From positions 54,776,356-54,821,355 of the forward strand of contig CM060324.1 of the NCBI GenBank assembly GCA_030674155.1: 45,000 nucleotides of DNA, in the 5' to 3' direction. Below the pieces are notes generated by a model that was not told the origin of the DNA, ran no database searches, and saw only the letters and a program-made list of their open reading frames with translations. Below are positions 31,713 to 44,124 of the stretch, piece by piece. This DNA comes from Stramonita haemastoma. Taxonomy: Eukaryota; Mollusca; Gastropoda; Neogastropoda; Muricidae. How positions within the stretch are numbered: position 1 is the stretch's first letter; each line of letters opens with the position of its first letter. A program made the translations under genes and the position numbers.

Positions 31713-31800
31713 TGTACCCTTTGCTTGTATTGTGTATACAATTTACTTGTATTGTGTGTATGCCATTTACTTGTGTGTATACCTTTTACTTGTATTTTTT
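31713..31800. repeat. 'acttgtattgtgtgtatacc' tandem repeat, left part
   Basis: Degenerate units of about 20-24 bp built on tttacttgtattgtgtgta. The same array resumes at 32,655 after the SINE. Confidence 0.8.
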
Positions 31801-32673
31801 GTTGTTGTTTTTTTGTTTTTTGCTGCCTTGTCCCCTGTGACGTCCCCGTTCTGCTGTTCCCACGCCATTCATTTCAATCTCCCCACCATAACCATACCCT
31901 GATTCATTGTGTCTCATCCCTGGAGTCGGGAGTCCACAGGGAGCCCATCAATATTAGGCCGCCGTGGGACCCTGCACTTCTGCTGGGTCACTTTGGTGGT
32001 GTTCAGTGGTGCCTGTTCTGAGCTAACATACATAGAACACCACCTACTAAGCCCCCTACTAACGACAGCATTAGCTTAGTGACGGAGCCAGACTGAGTGA
32101 GTCACCCACTCGAGGTGGTGACCACCACAACGTCCCTCCAACAACCGTCCCTATATGAACACCCAACCCCAAAGGCTTTGACACAAACTCACCACAGGCG
32201 CAAAAGTGTAAGGGTAATCCAAATCTGAGGTCACCATGAGACCAGAGCAACGGGAGCCACCGAATCAGAGGCAATTTTTATTATTGCATGATCAATGGTG
32301 ATGAGGATGATGTAATGGTGCTGCTGTGGAAGTACGTTGGCTTTGAGACCGCTTGACAGGGTTGTACTCTATGCTTACGATCATTTTTAATATATCCCGG
32401 CGTCAACCAGGCCCGAGAGCTACAGACACTTGCAGTGTTGGTAAGGTAATTTGAGCAACACTCTCAAATTCGCATCTGTAAAGTGGATGAAGCTTGGCTG
32501 TGTGGTCCCAGTGTCCCCACTGAGCCCACAGCACACTCATTCTGCATGGGAGCCGGCCAGAGTCTGAAAAATCACTATGACTCTTAAGGGAATCAAACCC
32601 ATGACCTTCGAGTCCGAAATCCAAGGCGCTAACCACTGCGCCATGGCGGCTGGTTACCTTTTACTCGTATTTT
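31781..32673 (-). repeat. SINE family 2, long form, copy B with 18-bp TSD
   Basis: Head at 32,655 (ggcgctaaccactgcgcc, B box reversed as aatcaaaccc), tail at about 31,799-31,825 (T-rich on +). Flanks accttttacttgtatttt (31,781-31,798) and accttttactcgtatttt (32,656-32,673) differ at one base. The length and internal order match copy A, with a deletion of about 16 bp at 31,967. It interrupts a local tandem array. Confidence 0.88.
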
Positions 32674-32810
32674 GTGTACCATTTACTTGTATTGAGTGTA
32701 TACCATTTACTTGTATTGTGTATATGATTTACTTGTATTGTGTGTATACCTTTTACTTGTATTGTGGGTATACCATTTACTTGTATTGTGTTTATATTAT
32801 ATGGGAGGTA
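32655..32810. repeat. 'acttgtattgtgtgtatacc' tandem repeat, right part
   Basis: Five to six more units continue the array at 31,713-31,800. Confidence 0.8.
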
Positions 32811-32824
32811 GATTTCAATGGAAA

Positions 32825-33156
32825 TTAATCATCATCACGATCAATGCAAGTGTTCCCCTTCCCATGGTCCCACATCCCTATGATCATCATCACCATCATC
32901 ATCAAATCAAGTATTGTCCCCTCCTCTTGGTCATACACCCATATTACCCTCATCATCATCGTCGTCGACATCATCATCATCATCATCATCAATGCAAGTG
33001 TGGTCTACTTCATTTAGTCACACACCCCTATCATCGTCATCATCATCATCATCGTCATCAATGCAGGTGTGGTCCGATTCATGTCATACCCCTATCATCA
33101 TCATCATCATCACCATCATTGCACATGTAACCCACTTCCCTTGGTCACACATTCCT

Positions 33157-33192
<36 letters not shown>

Positions 33193-33509
33193 GGAAACAT
33201 CCCCATTATCATTATTATCATCATCAATGGAAACATCATCATTAACGCAAACATCCCTATCATCATCATCATCATCATAGCAAACACCCTCATCATCATC
33301 AATGCATGTATGGCCCACTTCCATTGGTTCCTCCCCCCCCCCCCTCCCACAGCAATATCATCATCAATGGGAGTGTGGTTAACTTCACTTGGTCACACAG
33401 TCGTATCGTCATCATCAACACAAACATCCATATCATCCATTATCATCAATGCAAGTGTGGCCTTCTTCTATTGGTCACACAACCCCATCATCATCCATGC
33501 AGATATTCC

Positions 33510-33544
<35 letters not shown>

Positions 33545-34066
33545 ATCCATGTATGGTCCATTTTCCTTGATGACCCCCCCCCCCCCCCCCCCCCCCCCAG
33601 TAATATCATCATCATCAGTGCAAGTGTGGATTACTTCACTTCATCACACACCCCTGTCATCATCATCAACAATAGAAACGTCATCATCATCATCAATGGA
33701 AACATCATCATCATCATCAAAGGAAACATCATCATCATCATCAATCCATGTATGGCCTATTTCCCTTGGTCCCCCCCCCCCCCTTAGTACTATAAACATA
33801 ATCAAATCAAGTATGGCTCACTTCACATGGTCACACCCCCCTGTCATCATCATCACCACCACAAATGGAACCACCCCCATCATTATCTTCAATGCATGTA
33901 TGGCCCACTTCCCTTGATTACCAACACCCCCCCCCCCCCCTCTCTGTCTTGGTTATAATCATCAATTCTAGTGTGGCCCACTTCACTTGGTCATACACTC
34001 CTGTCATCATCACTATTATCGTCATCAATGCTAGTGTGGCCCACGTCTCTTGGTCACACACCCCTG

Positions 34067-34110
<44 letters not shown>

Positions 34111-35734
34111 TATGCAACCACCCCCATCACCATTCTCATCGGTGCTAGTGTGGCCCATTTCCTTGCTCCCCGCCCCCATAATATCATCAATAGATGTGTG
34201 GCCCACTTCTATTGGTCACATATCCCTGTCATTATCATCATCAATGCAAACATCCCTATTATCATCATCATCAGTGCAGACATCATCATCGGTGGGAACA
34301 TCCCTATCATCATCATTATCACCAATGGAAACATCCCCATCATCATTATCATCATCATCCATGGAAACATCATCATCAGTGGAAACATCCCCCATTATCA
34401 TCTATGGGAACATCCCCATCATCATCATCGTCGTCAATGGAAACCTCATCATTATCAATGCAGATGTGGCCCACTTCTCTTGGTCATATACATCTATCTT
34501 CATCATCATCATCATCATCAATGCAAACAACCCTCTCATCATGATTATCATCATTGCAAACATCCCTATAATCATCATCATCAATGGAAACATCCCTATC
34601 ATCATCAATGGAAACATCCCTATCATCATCATCACCACCAATGGAAACATCCCTATCATCATCAATGGAAACATCCCTATCATCATCATCACCATCAATG
34701 GAAACATCCCTATCATCATCATCACCACCAATGGAAACATCCCTATCATCATCATCACCATCAATGGAAACATCCCTATCATCATCATCACCACCAATGG
34801 AAACATCCCTATCATCATCAACATCAATGGAAACATCCCTATCATCAACATCAATGGAAACATCCCTATCACCCTCATCAATCCATGTGTGGCTCACTTC
34901 ATTTGCTCACACACCCCTGTCATCATCATAACCATCCTCATCAATGCTAGTGTGGCCCACTACTATCAGTCACCAACCCCTATCATCCTCCCTCTCATCA
35001 TCATTGCAAGCATCCTTATCATCAATGGAAACACCACTATCATCATCATCAATGGAAACATCCGTATCATCATCAATGCAAACATTCCTATTATCATCAA
35101 CATCATCAATGCAAACATTATCATCACCGTCATCATCATCATCATCATCATCAATGGAAACATCCATTTCATCATCATCGTCATCATCATCAATTCAAAC
35201 ATCCCTATCATCATCATGCAAACATCCCTATCATCATCAATGCAAACATCAACATCATCATTGCAAACATCCTTATCATCATCAACATCGTCATCATCAT
35301 CATTAGCGGAAACGTCCTACCATCGTCATTAACATCAGCATCAATGCGAGGATGGCCCACTTCCCTTGATAATTGCTGCCCCCGTCCCCCCCCCATATTA
35401 TCATCATCAATGGATGTATGACCCACTTCACTTGGTCACAAATTCCTGTCATCATCTGCATCATTTAAATCAATGTAAGTGTGGCCCACTTCTATTGGTC
35501 GCACACACATATCATCATCATCATCAGTATCATCAACATCAATCCATGTATGGCCCACTTCCCTGTGTCCCCCCTACCCCCAATATCATCATCATCAATG
35601 CAAGTGTGGCTCACTTCACTTGGTCACACACCCCTGTCATCATCATCACCACCATCATCATAATCATTGCAAGTGTGGCCCACTTCTATTGGTCACATAT
35701 CCCTGTCATTATCACCATCAACGTAAACATCCCT

Positions 35735-35765
<31 letters not shown>

Positions 35766-36190
35766 ATGTAAACCAGCCCATCATCATCATCATCAATACA
35801 TGTGTGGCCCATTTCTCATGGTCACACACCCATGCTATCATTTCATCATCATCAAGATCATCATCAGTGCAAGTGTGGCCCAATTATATTGGTCACACAT
35901 CCCCATCATCATCATCAACCATGGAAACATCCCCATCATCATCAATGCAATCATCATCAATGAACACATCCCTAACATCATCATCATTGCAAACATCTCT
36001 ATCATCATCATCATCATCATCATCATCAATGAACACATCCCTATAATCATCATTAACATCATCAATGGAAATATCCCTATCATCATTATCATCATCAGTC
36101 CATGTATCACCCACTTCCCTTCCCCCCTCCCCTCCCCAGTAATATCCTCATCAATGTAAGTGTGGCCCACTTCTGTTGGTCACACATCCA

Positions 36191-36247
<57 letters not shown>

Positions 36248-36401
36248 CAATCCATGTATGGCCAACTTTCATCGGTTCCCCCCCCCCCCCCCCCCCCCCT
36301 TAGAAATATTATTATCATAAATTCAAGTGTGGCTCACTTTGTTTGGTCACATACCCCTATCATTATCATCATCATCATCATGATCATCAATGCAACCACC
36401 C

Positions 36402-36432
<31 letters not shown>

Positions 36433-38723
36433 TGCTAGTGTGGCCCACTTCCCTTGCACGCCCCCCCCCCCCCCCCCCCCCCCCTATATCATCAATGGAT
36501 GTGTGGCCCACTTCCCTTGGTCACACATTCCTGTTGTCATCGTCATCAATGGAAACATCCCTTTCATCATCATCATCAATGGAAACATCCCTTTCATCAT
36601 CATCATCAATGGAAACATCCCTTTCATCACCATCATCATCAATGGAAACATCCCTATCATCATTATCAATGGAAACATCCCTATCATCATCATCATCCTC
36701 TATGCAAACATCCTATCATCATCATCAATGCAAACGTCCCTATCATTATCATCATCATCATCAATGCAAACATCCCTATCATCATCATCAGTGTAAACAT
36801 TCCTATCATCATCATCAATTCAAACATCCCTATCATCATCATTATCATAAATAAAAACATCCCTATCATCATCATTATCAATGAAAATATCCCTTTCATC
36901 ATCATCATCATCAATGGAAACATCCCCACCATTATGATCAACATCATCATCATCATCACCATCCTCAATTCATGTATGGCCAACTTCCATTGGTCCCCCC
37001 TTACCCCCCTCCCCCGGTAATATCATTATCATCAATTCAAGTGTGACTCACTTCTCTTTGTCACATACCCCTATCATCATCATCATCAATGCTAGTGTGG
37101 CCCACTTCACTTGGTCACATACCATCATCATCATTATCGTCTATGCTAGTGTGGCCCACTTCTCTTGGTCCCCTGTCATCATAGTCATCATCATCATCAT
37201 TATCATCATCATCATCATCTATGCTATTGTGGCCCATTTCACTTGGTCACATACCATCACTATCATCATTACCATCGTCTATGCTAGTTTGGCCCATTTC
37301 ACTTGGTCACATACCATCACTATCATTATTACCATCGTCTATGCTAGTTTGGCCCATTTCACTTGGTCACATACCATCACTATCATCATTACCATCGTCT
37401 ATGCTAGTTTGGCCCATTTCACTTGGTCACATACCATCACTATCATCATTACCATCGTCTATGCTAGTTTGGCCCATTTCACTTGGTCACTACACATATC
37501 ATCACTATCTATTTACCATTCCTGTACTATCATAATGTTTTGGCCCATTTCACTTGGTCACATACCATCACTATCATCATTACCATCGTCTATGCTAGTT
37601 TGGCCCATTTCTCTTGGTCACATACCATCACTATCATCATTACCATCATCTATGCTATTGTGGCCCATTTCTCTTGGTCACATACCATCACTATCATCAT
37701 TACCATCGTCTATGCTAGTTTGGCCCATTTCACTTGGTCACATACCATCACTATCATCATTACCATCGTCTATGCTAGTTTGGCCCATTTCACTTGGTCA
37801 CATACCATCACTATCATCATTACCATCGTCTATGCTAGTTTGGCCCATTTCACTTGGTCACATACCATCACTATATCATTACCATCGTCTATGCTAGTTG
37901 GCCCATTTCACTTGGTCACATACCATCACTATCATCATTACCATCGTCTATGCTATTGTGGCCCATTTCTCTTGGTCACATACCATCACTATCATCATTA
38001 CCATCATCTATGCTATTGTGGCCCATTTCTCTTGGTCACATACCATCACTATCATCATTACCATCGTCTATGCTAGTTTGGCCCATTTCACTTGGTCACA
38101 TACCATCACTATCATCATTACCATCGTCTATGCTAGTTTGGCCCATTTCACTTGGTCACATACCATCACTATCATCATTACCATCGTCTATGCTAGTTTG
38201 GCCCATTTCTCTTGGTCACATACCATCACTATCATCATTACCATTGTCTATGCTAGTTTGGCCCATTTCTCTTGGTCACACACCCGTCATCATTGTCATC
38301 ATCGTAATCTTCATCGATGCAAGTGTGACCCACTTCTATTGGTCACATATTCCCCATCATCATCGTCATCATCATCAATAGAAACGTCATCATCATCAAT
38401 GGAAACATCATCAATGTAAACATCCCTATCCTCATCCTCAATGGAAACATCACCATCATCGTCATCCTTCTCCTCCTCCTCCTTAATCCATGTATGACCC
38501 ACTTCCTTTTGGTCCCCCCACCCCCCATCCCCCGGTAATAGCATCATTAATGCGAGTGTCGCTCACTTCACTTGGTCAAATACCCCTGTCATCATCATCA
38601 TCATCATCATCACCATCAATCCATGTATGGGCAAATTCCATTGGTCCCTCCCCCCCCCCCCCCCCCAGTAATATCATTATCATCAACTCAAGTGTGACTC
38701 ACTTCTCTTGGTCACATACCCCT

Positions 38724-38759
<36 letters not shown>

Positions 38760-39785
38760 TATGCTAGTGTGGCCCACTTCTCTTGGTCACATACCCCTAT
38801 CATCATCATTACCATCATCATCAATGGAACCATCCCCATTATCATCATCAATGCTAGTGTGGCCCACTTCTCTTGATCACATACCATCATCATCATCATC
38901 TATGCTAGTGTGGCCCATTTCCCTTGGTCACCCCCCCCCCCCCCCCCCCCCCCCCCAGTCATATCATCATCAGTGCTAGTGTGGCCCATTTCACTTGGTC
39001 ACACGCCCCTGTCATCATAATCATCTTGATCAATGCAAGTGTGACCCACTTCTATTGGTCACACATCCCCACCATCATCAATGGAAACAGCCCCTCCATC
39101 ATCATCAATGGAAACACCCCTATCATCCCTATCATCCTCGCAATCATCACCAATGGAAAACATCATCCCCCATCCTCGTTGGAATCATCGTCATCATCAA
39201 CGTAAACATCCCTATCATCATCATCATCATCAATGTAAACATCCCTATCATCATCAATGTAAACATCTCTATCATCATCATCATCATCATCAATGTAAAC
39301 ATCCCTATCATCATCATCATTATCATCAATGTAAGCATCCCTATCATCATCAATGTAAACATCCCTATCATCATCATCATCATCATCATCATCAATGTAA
39401 ACATCCCTATCATCATCATCATCATCATCATCAATGTAAACATCCCTATCATCATCATCATCATCATCAATGTAAACATCCCTATCATCATGAATGGAAA
39501 CATCCCTATCATCATCATCAATGGAAAAATCCCTATCATCATCATCATCATCATCATCATCAATAGAAACATCCCTATCATCATCGTGAATGGAAACATC
39601 GCCATCATCGTCATCCTCCTCCTCAATCTGTATGCCCCCCCCCCCCCCCCCTTCCCCCATAATATCATCATCAATGGTGGTCCACTTCACTTGGTCACAC
39701 ATTCCTGTCATCATCATCGTCGTCGTTATCATCATCACTATCGGTTAACATAAGTGAGGCTCACTTCTATTGGTCGCACATCTCT

Positions 39786-39825
<40 letters not shown>

Positions 39826-40060
39826 ATCCATGTATGGCCCATTTCCCTTGGTCACCTCTACCCCCTCCCCCCTCCCCAACTCGTAATATCATCCTCATCA
39901 ATGCAAGTGTGGCCCACTTCTCTTGGTCATATACCTCTCTATCATCATCATCAATTCATCATCATCATCATCAATGCAACCATCCCCATCATCATCATCA
40001 TTATCGTCATCGCCATCAACACAAAACACTCCTATCGTCATCATTATTATCAAATCATTT
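32825..40060. repeat. Composite (ATC)n satellite, about 7.2 kb
   Basis: Tracts of (ATC)n alternate with conserved cassettes of three sorts: gtgtggcccacttcacttgg + tcacacacccctgtc; aatggaaacatccctatc; and ccatgtatggcccacttccc + ttggt followed by poly-C. The cassettes recur many dozens of times. Poly-C runs of about 10-26 follow the third cassette at about 33,336, 33,577, 33,771, 33,925, 36,279, 36,461, 38,650, 38,930 and 39,635. Frames of up to about 450 residues on both strands (Ile/His/Ser or Met/Asp-rich) are produced by the triplet repeat. I found no start context, splice site or domain to support coding. Confidence 0.93.
37241..38282. repeat. 60-bp homogeneous tandem array, about 17 copies
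   Basis: Unit of 60 bp: cataccatcactatcatcat + taccatcgtctatgctagtt + tggcccatttcacttggtca. Most copies are identical or nearly so. Minor variants (atcatctatgctattgtgg; ttctcttggt) recur in a pattern that suggests block duplication, and one copy at 37,490-37,550 is degenerate. The array lies inside the ATC satellite and is much more uniform than its surroundings, implying recent amplification. Confidence 0.95.
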
Positions 40061-40064
40061 ATTT

Positions 40065-40352
40065 TTTTAGATTTATTTATTTATACCACTTTATGTCACA
40101 GCAAATTTCTATGCGTAAAATTTGGGCTGCTCTCCTCGTGGGGAGAGTGGGGCGCCACAAGTGCAGCGCCTACCCTTTATTTATTTATTTATTTATTTAT
40201 TTATTTTTTTTTTTTTTTTTTTTTTTTTTTTGGGGGGGGGGTCCTGTCTGCAATGTATTTGTTTCCCTATCAGACTGGCTTTTTTCTGCAGAATTTTGCC
40301 AGGGACAACCCTCATGTTGCCGTGGGTTCTTTTACGTGTGCTAAATAATGAT
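40065..40352 (+). repeat. Dispersed repeat family 3 (ttgccagggacaaccc type), interrupted
   Basis: taccactttatgtcacagca (shared with 27,617), an (ATTT)n run with poly-T/poly-G at 40,180-40,240, then ttgccagggacaaccctcat and gccgtgggttcttttacgtg. I recall the last phrases as widespread in molluscan DNA. A SINE family 1 piece follows, and tttattgtctcatccgaaag at 40,524-40,543 looks like the continuation. Confidence 0.55.
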
Positions 40353-40355
40353 GTG

Positions 40356-40520
40356 TAACACACGTTAAATCCTGTTCCGCTTTTCGTAAGAGTAGGCCAT
40401 CGTGTGCCGGTAGGAACAGATGGCAATATTTACACAACTGCATACACACGGGGACTGGATGAAAAAAGCACATGAGTGCTTATCCCATTATCCTCGAGAT
40501 AAAAGAATAAATAGATAAAT
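40356..40520 (+). repeat. SINE family 1, 3' half
   Basis: acacacgttaaatcctgttc through ggggactggatgaaaaaagc and the agcac/gtgct hairpin to an (AATA)n tail. It sits within repeat family 3. Confidence 0.85.
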
Positions 40521-40552
40521 AAGTTTATTGTCTCATCCGAAAGACTAGCACC

Positions 40553-40735
40553 TATTTCAAGGATAATGGAATAAACACTCGCATTCTTTTTTTTTTGACA
40601 TCTAGTTCCTGTGTGTATGCTGTTTTGTAAATTTTGTCATCCCTTCCCACTGGCACACAATGACCTACTCTTCTGAAAAGTGGAACAAGTGTTAACATGT
40701 GAGCAAGATGTTCTGCATGCGTTTGGGGTCTCAGT
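40553..40735 (-). repeat. SINE family 1, minus-strand copy lacking its head
   Basis: ggataatggaataaacactc, ccactggcacacaatgacc and gtgagcaagatgttctgcat in reversed family order. Confidence 0.8.
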
Positions 40736-40824
40736 TTATTATTGTTGGTTTATTATTGTTGCTGTTAATGATGTTATTGATGTTTTGTTAGAGGTGTTTT
40801 GTTTTTTATCTTGATCTTATCTCC

Positions 40825-40905
40825 GATAAGGGCGGGAACTGGATGTAAAAAAAGTATGTGATTGCTTTTTCATTATCCTCAAAATAAAAGAATTTGACTT
40901 GAATC
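40825..40905 (+). repeat. SINE family 1, terminal fragment
   Basis: gggaactggatgtaaaaaaag, cattatcctcaaaataaaag and a short ttgacttga tail. Confidence 0.6.
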
Positions 40906-41144
40906 GACTCAGTCTCTTGTTGTTGTTGTTGTTGTTGTTCTTTTACTTATGAGTGAGTCTCGGTTTATAGCCTCATCAATAAATTAATGCAAACATGCAT
41001 TTATGCACAAGAAGGAGAGTGTCTGTGTGTTCGGCAAGCGCGTGTGTGCACATGGGAGTATGCATAGTTGTCTTCCTGCCTGTGCAATTCACGTGTATCA
41101 AAGCTGACATGCGCAGAAGTCCTGCATTCTGTATTCCATTGTGT

Positions 41145-42195
41145 TAAGGCAACAAAAATGATTATATTCAGTGCTAAGAAAAGCCGGAAGATGTGATTTA
41201 GATTTGGAAACAGATATATCAGCATTGTTGATTCTTATAAATTCCTAGGAATAATTTTTTTTAAAAACCTGTAAATTTTGCAAAGGTAAGAAAACAATAT
41301 AGGAACAAGCACAAACTGCAATATTTTCTTTGATGCAGAAATGAGAATATTCTTGTTGATGTTGTCCTAAATCTTTATAGAACAATGGTTGTTCCGGTAT
41401 TGTGATATGGCTGTGAAGTTTTGGGTTATGAAAATATTGCTATTGTGGAGACATTGCAACTTAAGTCTTTGAAACGCCTCTTCAGACTTAAAAGGAGCAC
41501 AATGACTAATCTGATATATGGTGAAACTGGAATATACCCCTGTCTGTTCTGAATGGTGCATGGTTAATCGGATTTTGGTCTGCTTTTATTGTTGATAATT
41601 ATGACAAATTGTCATCAAAGGTGTATTATGTATTGTATGATTTGTGTACGAAAAGAGTGTATTGCTTGGAATGGATCAAGAAAATTTATAACATTTTAGA
41701 AGAAACAGGGTTTGTCTGTGTGTAGGAAACAGACTTTTGTAAACAAAGATAGTTTATGTGGTAACGTCATTATGGCTTTAAAGAATAATTTTGTAAAGTC
41801 ATGGTCAGAAGATCTGCAAAGAAGTAGTAACTGTATATTTTATAGCAATTACCAAAAAAAAATGTTTTAAGAGGGGAAATACATTAGGGAGTTGCCATAT
41901 GACAATATGATTTTTATTGTTTAGATTCAGATGTATTAACCATTCTTTGCCGATTGAAACAAGATGAGTTAATTGCATTCCGCGCGAAAATCGTCTTAGT
42001 AAACAATATAACATGAAAACGATAATTGTAGGAGATGAGTTTCGCTTTAGACTGAAATGCCCAGGTTTAGTAAGCTTCGGAAGAATGTCCTACCTCATGA
42101 ACATTTGCATCCAAGATCTATGTTCACATTTTGTAATATGCTCTCTTCTGATAAAAAATACTTTATTAGAACTTAGCAAATTTCTCCCTGAAACT
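41145..42195 (+). pseudogene. LINE ORF2 C-terminal fragment, heavily decayed
   Basis: Across frameshifts the + strand reads IFSAKKSRK, SIVDSYKFLGIIF, RTMVVPVL, YGCEVLGYENIAIVETLQLK, LIYGETGIYP, then RCINHSLPIETR, CIPRENRL and VGDEFRFRLKCP. The order matches the region after the RT palm to the C-terminal Cys/His knuckle of a CR1/jockey-like ORF2, but the sequence differs from the large minus-strand LINE. Many indels and stops show it is old. Confidence 0.7.
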
Positions 42196-42239
42196 GAATG
42201 CCTAAAGCTGGAATTTTTTTTTTTTTTTATGGCTGTTCG

Positions 42240-42308
42240 TTGTCACACACACACACCCACACGCGCATGCACGCACACACACACACACGCACGCACGCGC
42301 GCGCGTGT
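42240..42308. repeat. (CA)n/(GC)n microsatellite
   Basis: Mixed CA and CG dinucleotides ending in gcgcgcgcgtgtg. Confidence 0.9.
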
Positions 42309-42350
42309 GACAAGGCAGGGATACTAACCACTGTGCTACCAAGGATCTGC
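42309..42350 (-). repeat. tRNA-like SINE head remnant (third SINE type)
   Basis: The minus strand reads ggtagcacagtggttagtat, an A-box-bearing tRNA-like start. Where the B box would lie the CA/CG microsatellite begins. Weak because only one half of the promoter remains. Confidence 0.35.
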
Positions 42351-42364
42351 ACAAATCTTTTTTT

Positions 42365-42450
42365 TTTAGCAGTATACATAGACAAATCCAAGATAGTTGT
42401 GTTTAGGAAAGGTGGCTTCCTGGATGCTGAAAAAAAGCGCTTGTGGAGTG
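42365..42450 (+). pseudogene. LINE RT fragment related to the large minus-strand LINE
   Basis: DKSKIVVFRKGGFLDAEKKR resembles DKTKVMVFRKGGFLGKDEEW of the ORF2 at 20-23.6 kb. About 25 codons only. Confidence 0.7.
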
Positions 42451-42544
42451 CTTGTTTTTTCTACTTCTCCTTCAATCCATCCTATCCGTGTCTGGGATGG
42501 CATTAACAAGTGTAGGCTATTATATTGAAAGATGGTGTCAGCTT

Positions 42545-42830
42545 TGTTTTGTCCTATGATAGTTTACAGCTCCTCTAGTGACAGTAATCTGTTGTCACCT
42601 TCTCGAACTAGGTCATTTGTATTTCGTATTCCCTTTTTAAGCCAGTTCTGAAAGAACAGTGTTTTCTTCTTGAATCTGATAATTATATGAATTATTGAAG
42701 AGTAGTTGGGAGTGGAAGGTTTCAGATTGTATAATTTGGGTTCTTTTAATTGTTTGCTGTTTAGATAAGACGTTATCTCCCTCGAGAATTCATTATTAAC
42801 TTTGTCAAAACCTAACAAGTCTTCTGTCTT
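42545..42830 (-). pseudogene. L1/Tx1-like LINE fragment
   Basis: The minus-strand frame contains KKKTLFFQNWLKKGIRNTND and then RLLSLEEL. This resembles the F-x-x-W-x-x-x-G-I-x-x-x-x-D-L...L-S-x-x-E segment downstream of the RT domain in L1/Tx1-type ORF2 proteins. The flanks are decayed. It is a different lineage from the other LINEs in the window. Confidence 0.6.
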
Positions 42831-42898
42831 ACAGTTTACATTGAATGTGTCATTTCCTTTTGCTTATTTTTCCAGGTTCCATCGCGGTATCAGAGACC

Positions 42899-43331
42899 AA
42901 TTGTGACGCTCCACCACGAAATGAGTCGCTTAGCACATTACCCAATTTTGCGCTAGGAGCTATTAAAGGCAGGTGGGGGTCAAATTGTTAATTTTGAGAT
43001 TTTGATTGATTATTAAACTATAGAAGTTTATCTACCTTATTATGAAATATCACGGCATAATTTTTTTTATTCCTTTTGCTTTTAAATGTGTTTTGAAAAT
43101 ACCCAAGCCCTCATTCTGACAACCTGTTACGAAAATAAACTTGCCCGTTTCTCATTTTGTCACATCCTGCAGTCTGTCATTTCAATTTGTAATAACTTTC
43201 CACAGAATTGTCCGATTTTAAATCTGTTTTTTGTATTTGATAGCCACATTATTGCACACTAAAAACATGTCAATAACTAAAAATTGACCATTGGTGCACT
43301 CCGACTCATTATGTGGTGGAGCGTCACAATT
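42899..43331. mobile_element. 433-bp MITE-like element with long terminal inverted repeats
   Basis: aattgtgacgctccaccac at the left end is perfectly inverted at the right end (gtggtggagcgtcacaatt). The match continues with two changes through aatgagtcg and weaker similarity to about 55 bp (gcac and aatttt at matching offsets). No transposase frame. If the terminus is taken as gtgacgctcc, AATT on both sides would be a 4-bp target duplication; AATT is its own reverse complement, so the boundary is ambiguous. Confidence 0.85.
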
Positions 43332-43334
43332 TTC

Positions 43335-43720
43335 TTTTTGTGTGGTGCAAAGTAGTTTACCCATCCATTGAAGGTTGGAGCAATTCTGGAGCTTGTTTAA
43401 GTTGGTCTAAGAATAGATCTCTTTCCACCGCCTCTGCACTACTTTCCATTACTCTTTCCTTTTACTTTTCCGAATGCCTTTCTATTGTTATGTTTGTTTT
43501 GCCAACGGAACCTATAGCATTGTATTGAGTGTGATTAATATAGTACTTGGAAGACTGATAAGACTGCATGATATAAACAAACTTGCCGATGAAGAATGTG
43601 TTAGTGATAACAACTTTGCCCTGTGTGCTTCAATCTCTGTTACTCCAATCTTTGATTGTTTTGTATACTTGTGAGATATGGTCCTTCCAATTATCTTCAC
43701 TATTTAGTGCCTTTTCATCA
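43335..43720. other. Unassigned spacer
   Basis: The + strand phrase RLHDINKLADEECVSDN (43,562-43,612) has ordinary composition but no splice-bounded support. A LINE or gene remnant is possible. Confidence 0.35.
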
Positions 43721-43722
43721 CA

Positions 43723-43830
<108 letters not shown>

Positions 43831-43852
43831 ATTTTGATTTGATTTGATTTTG

Positions 43853-43916
43853 ATTAACTCCAGGAGAAAAATCTCCTCGACCGGACTCGAACCCGGGTCG
43901 TCAAATTGCCAGCGCA
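43853..43916 (-). repeat. SINE family 1 head fragment
   Basis: taactccaggagaaaaatct, ctcgaccggactcgaacccg (B box reversed) and gtcgtcaaattgccagcgc. It lies between two (AT)n(AG)n arrays. Confidence 0.8.
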
Positions 43917-44036
<120 letters not shown>

Positions 44037-44124
44037 TTATTTTGGTAAGCTTTTAAGCCCATTCACAAGGGGACAGTGGGAAGGGGACTGGGCACAAACA
44101 CAATTTTTAAAATTTATTTTTTAT

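Noticed and set aside
32914..39753. Long open frames (up to about 450 residues) rich in Ile/His/Ser or Met/Asp on both strands
   Set aside because: They are translations of (ATC)n and its cassettes, which lack stop codons in several frames at once. No domain, start context or splice sites.
32825..40060. CRISPR-like or centromere-like array
   Set aside because: Units are not unique spacers between identical repeats, and the genome is clearly eukaryotic. Centromere identity cannot be judged from one window.
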